From Epiperipatus broadwayi (taxonomy: Eukaryota; Onychophora; Udeonychophora; Euonychophora; Peripatidae): a stretch of DNA of 64,000 nucleotides. The DNA lies in NCBI GenBank assembly GCA_028023455.1, contig JAQFVV010006203.1:9096876-9160875 (forward strand), given 5' to 3'. Below are positions 59,658-64,000 of the stretch, in pieces. Both the position numbers and the translations under genes were made by a program. Every line of letters begins with the position of its first letter. Position 1 is the first letter of the stretch. The notes beneath the pieces were generated by a model. That model was not told the origin of the DNA. It saw nothing but the letters and a program-made list of their open reading frames with translations, and did not search any database.

Positions 59658-59659
59658 TA

Positions 59660-61600
59660 GCTTTCTTAGAAAGTTACGTTTAGTTGTTAAAAAGTTTAAA
59701 CAATAATTTTTTTGTCCGTGCAGTAACTATTAACAGAGTACTGTTACATTAAATTTATTTAGAAATATAAATTAAAGTCGTTATTGTTTCTTTTTAGTTT
59801 AATATTATGAAGTACTTTTTAATTGAAAGTAGAGCAGAATAGTTTAATATTTAAGTTATTTGAATTCAAAAATAAAATTGCTATTTTATAATATAATGAC
59901 ATAAAAAAAGAGTTTGTGCATTTTTTTTTTGTTCACGTTTATTATGCATTTTAATTATATAAAGCCTTATATGGTTTAGTGCAGAGGTAGACTGACGGAT
60001 TCTGGAATTCAAGTTCTATGGAACGAAGCTCTACTCAGTTTCGGTGTTCGAATTTCTTATTAACTTCCTATCAATAAACCATTCGATTGTTATTAATCCA
60101 ATTAAAATATGCCATTAATTTTTGTATAACATTAAAAATATTTTTTATATGTATTGTTAAATTGTTGAAATTTATACGATATTAAATGTTTACTTTTGAA
60201 GTTATATGTCGTATAAATTAATAGAACAATCGATACAAAAACATTGACATACTCCATATACGATAGTTACCTAATACCAGCCATAGTATCCAATTAAATT
60301 TAAATCATTGCCCAAGTTGCAGCAAAATAATTGATATTTTCTCATTATATTAATTAACTTCCCTAACCCTAAATTTTTGACAAATACCGATATCTGTTAA
60401 AGTTTTGATCTCAAAAGTAAAACAATCGCGTTTATTTCTTAAGTCATGTTATATCTAACAAAAATTAAAACTGTTTACGAGTGGCAACTATTATTGAGGA
60501 CAGGTATAATTATTTGGTATTGTCTAATAATTGTGCATCTGCAGTGAGAAAACCTAATATATACATAGGTTTGCAGAACCTAAAAATACTTGGGTCAGAG
60601 TTTAAAAAAACTGAAAAGCAATATGAAAAATTTATCTTCGACAACTTTTTTTTTTTGAATGGTAAAAAATGAAAACTAATGAAATTGTGGAAATTTTAAC
60701 ATTTGGAAGAATGGAATCATACATAATAGATTATATTATAGAAATATTGGGACTTTTTGCTTATAGAATAGTGTGTTGCTGTGTGCCTAACTTTTCTTAT
60801 TGTTGGGAAATTTGTCTGATTGATAAAATAAATCTGATTGGTTGAATTTGGGTATCTAACGAATAGCCAATCATAGTAAGATTACAAAGTTAAACGATTC
60901 TGAAGAACAAATATTAACAAAGATAAATGGCTTTTATTTTACACTGATCTTTAATATAGTGGCTTTGCTAGTAAATTAGATAATAAGTAGATTTGTAATT
61001 TGACTTAAGCTATCATTTTACAGCAATTTGTTAATTAGACTTCTGCCTTCAAAATACATAGTTTTAAAATTAAAAGAGCGATGAAAGTCTGTCAGCTGTG
61101 ATGTTTTTAAGTGCACATTTCCTTTAGAGAGTTAAATATCTGTGTTTAACATTTTTAATAGTTATTTTAACATCACTAGTCTTTTTTTAAAGCTGGAACT
61201 GTGGATTTATATTGGAAGTTATAATATTTTTTTAAATATATAGATTGTCCAGAAGTAAATATTCACTGAACCTTGTAACTTTTTTTAGATGATGAAGTCA
61301 TTGAAAAAATTAACTCTTTCTGGATGTTATAGATCTCTACTGGAGAACACTACTTCATTTAAAGAATTTTATTAGAAACTATGGACTTTACTGAATGTTT
61401 TAATATGTGTGCAGACTTTTTTGAAATTTTCAATTTTTGAATAGTTAGTGTTACTTAGCCAATGTAATGCATGACAATTATCCTTTGAGCTGAATATGTC
61501 TATTATTCAGATGTTTTTAATACTAAGAATCCAATATTTTATGTTTGCTTCACCATAAAAATGAAGGATTCAGAGTAGAAAACATCTGATAAAAACATTT
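59660..61600. other. Upstream intergenic region of YJU2B
   Basis: AT-rich sequence with no exon supported on either strand. A telomere-like CCCTAACCCTAA (about 60361) and a CG-containing stretch at 59640-59690 are the only compositional highlights. A short open stretch at 60481-60672 begins at GTG and has no family features. Confidence 0.5.
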
Positions 61601-61619
61601 ATAGTATATGATGATAGAT

Positions 61620-61950
61620 AGAGGCAAAACTCTCCATACAGTAGCACTACTCAGTGCAAGCCAGAGTAATCAATGAATGTAGGCATGTTCATCCAATATC
61701 CCCAGACTAATTTCTAACTTGTGTCTTTCATTAGTGAAGAGCCTTGCACAAGCTAGAAACTAGTCTGTGGATGCTATGCAATGCTCTCAGATCCAAGGCT
61801 CTTCACTGATGAAAGTCACAAGCCAGAAACTAGTCTGGGGATATTGGATGAGTAGGCACTCTGGATTTTATACACAAACCTTCCTCCATCCATTGATTAC
61901 TCTGACTTGTGCAGAGTGGTATTACTGTATGGAGAGTTTTGCCTCTGTTT
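61620..61950. repeat. 330-bp fold-back element, same family as 21783-23095
   Basis: GAGGCAAAACTCTCCATACAG and its complement bound the unit. The arms contain CAAGCCAGAGTAATCAATG and the GATGAAAG-CACAAGCCAGAAAC tail with AAACTAGTCTG, centre near 61785. The flank carries GATCATGTGATATTTAGTGG, as in the other copies. Confidence 0.9.
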
Positions 61951-62167
61951 AAACAGCTTATGTAAACATAAAGAATAGTGATCATGTGATATTTAGTGGT
62001 TTTATATGATGATATCCATTAAGTTATAGGATTTATGAACCAATTAGAAAGTGTTGTGGTTTATTGGAGAATGTGTTTTAATTCAAAAAAATATTTTTGA
62101 TTTACAATTCCAGTTAAGATTCGAAGAGGAGATTGTTAGTAGTTAAAATAGATAAATTTGTATTTAT

Positions 62168-62373
62168 ATATTGGATTATTTCCATCATCTAATATCAAGT
62201 ATTGAATGTTTTTAGAAAAATTTAACTTTATTTAAATATTCTAATTACATTCAACTATTAATAATAGGACACAAGTTAGTAACAATGGAATGTTATTGGA
62301 ATGTTTAAATAAAGTTACATTTTTCTAAAGACATTCACTACTTAACATTAGATGATGAAAATAGTCCAATACA
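62168..62373. repeat. 206-bp hairpin MITE, same family as 57571-57806
   Basis: Arms TATTGGATTATTTCCATCAT and complement, with ACATTCAA and TTTAAATAAAGTTA blocks. The right flank has CATCATCACAAACCTTCAGA, the complement of the flank of the 57571 copy. Arms are more diverged than in that copy. Confidence 0.85.
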
Positions 62374-62573
62374 TAAATGCAACTAACATACCATCATCAC
62401 AAACCTTCAGAAAAACATTAAATAGATGAAGTCTCTTATATGAATGATTGAATTTCCATAACCAACTCTAAAAAGAGTATATTATTTTTAAATGCTTAAG
62501 TACTATTTTAAAGAAGGGAATTTTAATTTAAATTACAGACATAAGAGATAAAAATCAACCCATAAATAAAAAT

Positions 62574-62660
62574 AATAACCAAATGGTTTATTGTTTAGGA
62601 ATTCATAAGAAGTCTGAGCAACTGAAGAAACAGAGCTGGAGTCATGGTTCTTCTACCTTA
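62574..62660 (+). repeat. Dispersed repeat, copy 3
   Basis: ATAACCAAATGGTTTATTGT then GGAATTCATAAGAA, as in copies 1 and 2. The downstream sequence differs among the three. Confidence 0.4.
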
Positions 62661-64000
62661 AAAACACCAGAGTCTGCCAATCTCAAACCATGCAGACCAT
62701 TAATAAATTATAATTTGAATTGGATATATAGTATCAGTACAAATACAAGCATAAAATTAATTTTTAGAATATCTTTTATAAATTATTTTTGTTTAGAATA
62801 CTAGGTATTTAAACAATTTTTTAATATTAAAATTTCAGTTTTTTAGAAAAAAATTTCTTTTAAATATTATTATATATCTATACATGAGATATAAATTAAC
62901 AATTATTAAACTTTTGATTCACAATATTGGTTATGTTGAGATAAAATACAATGTATTATTTTTATTACTCTTTTCACCAAGTTGAGGGCACGTACTATCT
63001 TATTGAAGCATCGGTATTTTATTTTATTAAACATGGTTTATATAATATCATATGTCTGTGAAAACATTCATTTTAAGAAGCATGATATCTATTTGATTGA
63101 CATTTTAGAGCAATAATCCAAGGAATTTGAATGACATTATGATTTTTAACTGATCTATCTGTCACGATTATCTTAGTCCATGATTAGATACAGTTCATAC
63201 ATTTTTCTACAACAGGAATGGCTGGTTTGTTTAAGTAGACCAAGTTAATTTTATTATTTTCACTGACTGGTATACAATTTTCTAGAAGTTCTATGAAATA
63301 ATTGAATAAACTAACTTTGAATCTATGTTCATTTATATGGGTTTTTTTTGTGGAAAACTAATTATTTTTCTTGGAAGCAGTTCAATTTATGGTACAGTTT
63401 TCTGAATAATTCTGAAAGAACTTTTTTCTCTTTTTAATATTTCACTTATTAATAAATGTGTTTAAAATTCACCCAGAAAATAATTAAAAGTAAATACTGA
63501 AATTGGCACATCTATACAAATTTGAGTTTGGTAATGTTAGCAGTGAAACTACAACTATGTAATAATTTTAGCATTCATATCTGTAACCAATTTACGCTGA
63601 TGCTGATAGTCAATTAATGATTGTAAATATAACATTTTTACGAAGGAGTGGCTTTCTAAGTTTATAACTACATTGGCATAATTGTTTATTAGATTATAAC
63701 TACATAGAAGTTATTTTGTTACCAATTTAAAGATGACATATAATAGCTTTGACTACCATTTTTTAATCAATTATAATAGCATCTGTTAAGGATGACTGTC
63801 CATGTTTGTAATGAGTATACTAAAACTTGTGTCTCTATTTAAATCAAATGCATAAATCAGAGTAATAAAAGTTATTGATGATGATCATTTCAAAAAATTG
63901 ATTGTAGCTGAAATTTTGAGAAAATCAGTGGATATATTCAAAATAGTTTGTTTATAACTAAATTATGACACTTTTTTCCAATGATATTACTCGGTTGTTT
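62660..64000. other. AT-rich stretch without a supported gene
   Basis: No splice-supported exon, RNA gene or repeat structure was recognised. Confidence 0.5.

Noticed and set aside
1-64000. CRISPR arrays, bacterial operons, rRNA or intact tRNA genes.
   Set aside because: The tandem repeats lack unique spacers, and the window is clearly eukaryotic with spliced coding sequence; no rRNA or cloverleaf-capable tRNA was recognised.

Overview
The window is AT-rich nuclear DNA from an invertebrate metazoan. It has GT-AG introns of 2-16 kb, homopolymer and microsatellite tracts, and a heavy load of RTE-type LINE, Penelope-like, hAT, SINE and fold-back repeats. The one recognised protein looks arthropod-like to me, but that is an impression from remembered family features; the species cannot be fixed from sequence alone.

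One protein-coding gene is well supported: YJU2B (CCDC130; CWC16/Saf4 splicing-factor family) on the minus strand. It reads join(59517..59519, 43447..43580, 34304..34478, 29197..29281, 18679..18851, 16217..16355, 6023..6381), and the exon sum of 1068 nt gives 355 residues plus stop. All seven exons join in frame, every intron is GT-AG, and the four zinc-ligand cysteines are present. Exon 1 contributes only the ATG. Upstream lie a YY1-like GCCGCCAT element that doubles as the start of a 27-codon upstream ORF, and a CTCF-like core. A second possible minus-strand terminal exon lies at 3330-3437; its gene is unknown.

Most of the rest is intron filled with mobile DNA. Positions 1-2231 are a decayed hAT element whose far end lies just outside the window. 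Intron 6 (6382-16216) holds a diverged inverted repeat of about 5.9 kb (8645-14500), a smaller GC-rich inverted pair, telomere-like repeats and an LTR/PBS-like segment. Intron 5 holds a decayed RTE LINE antisense to the gene. Intron 4 holds a nested 1.3-kb palindrome. Intron 3 holds a Penelope-like GIY-YIG fragment split by a tRNA-derived SINE with a 15-bp target duplication, plus a 162-bp hairpin 45 nt from the exon 3 donor. Intron 2 holds a second Penelope-like fragment and a 313-bp hairpin.

Intron 1 contains the most striking structure: a 10.5-kb palindrome (46735-57210) with arms of about 5.2 kb and a spacer of about 16 bp. Each arm carries the same RTE LINE rearranged as in twin priming: an inverted 5' half (endonuclease plus N-terminal RT) next to the 3' half. 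The palindrome centre falls inside RT motif A. Each outer end carries a tandem array of about 70-bp GC-rich units with CTCF-like GGTGGCGC cores, and the two arrays point toward each other. Because the palindrome is intronic, transcription of YJU2B should produce a hairpin RNA with a stem of about 5 kb.
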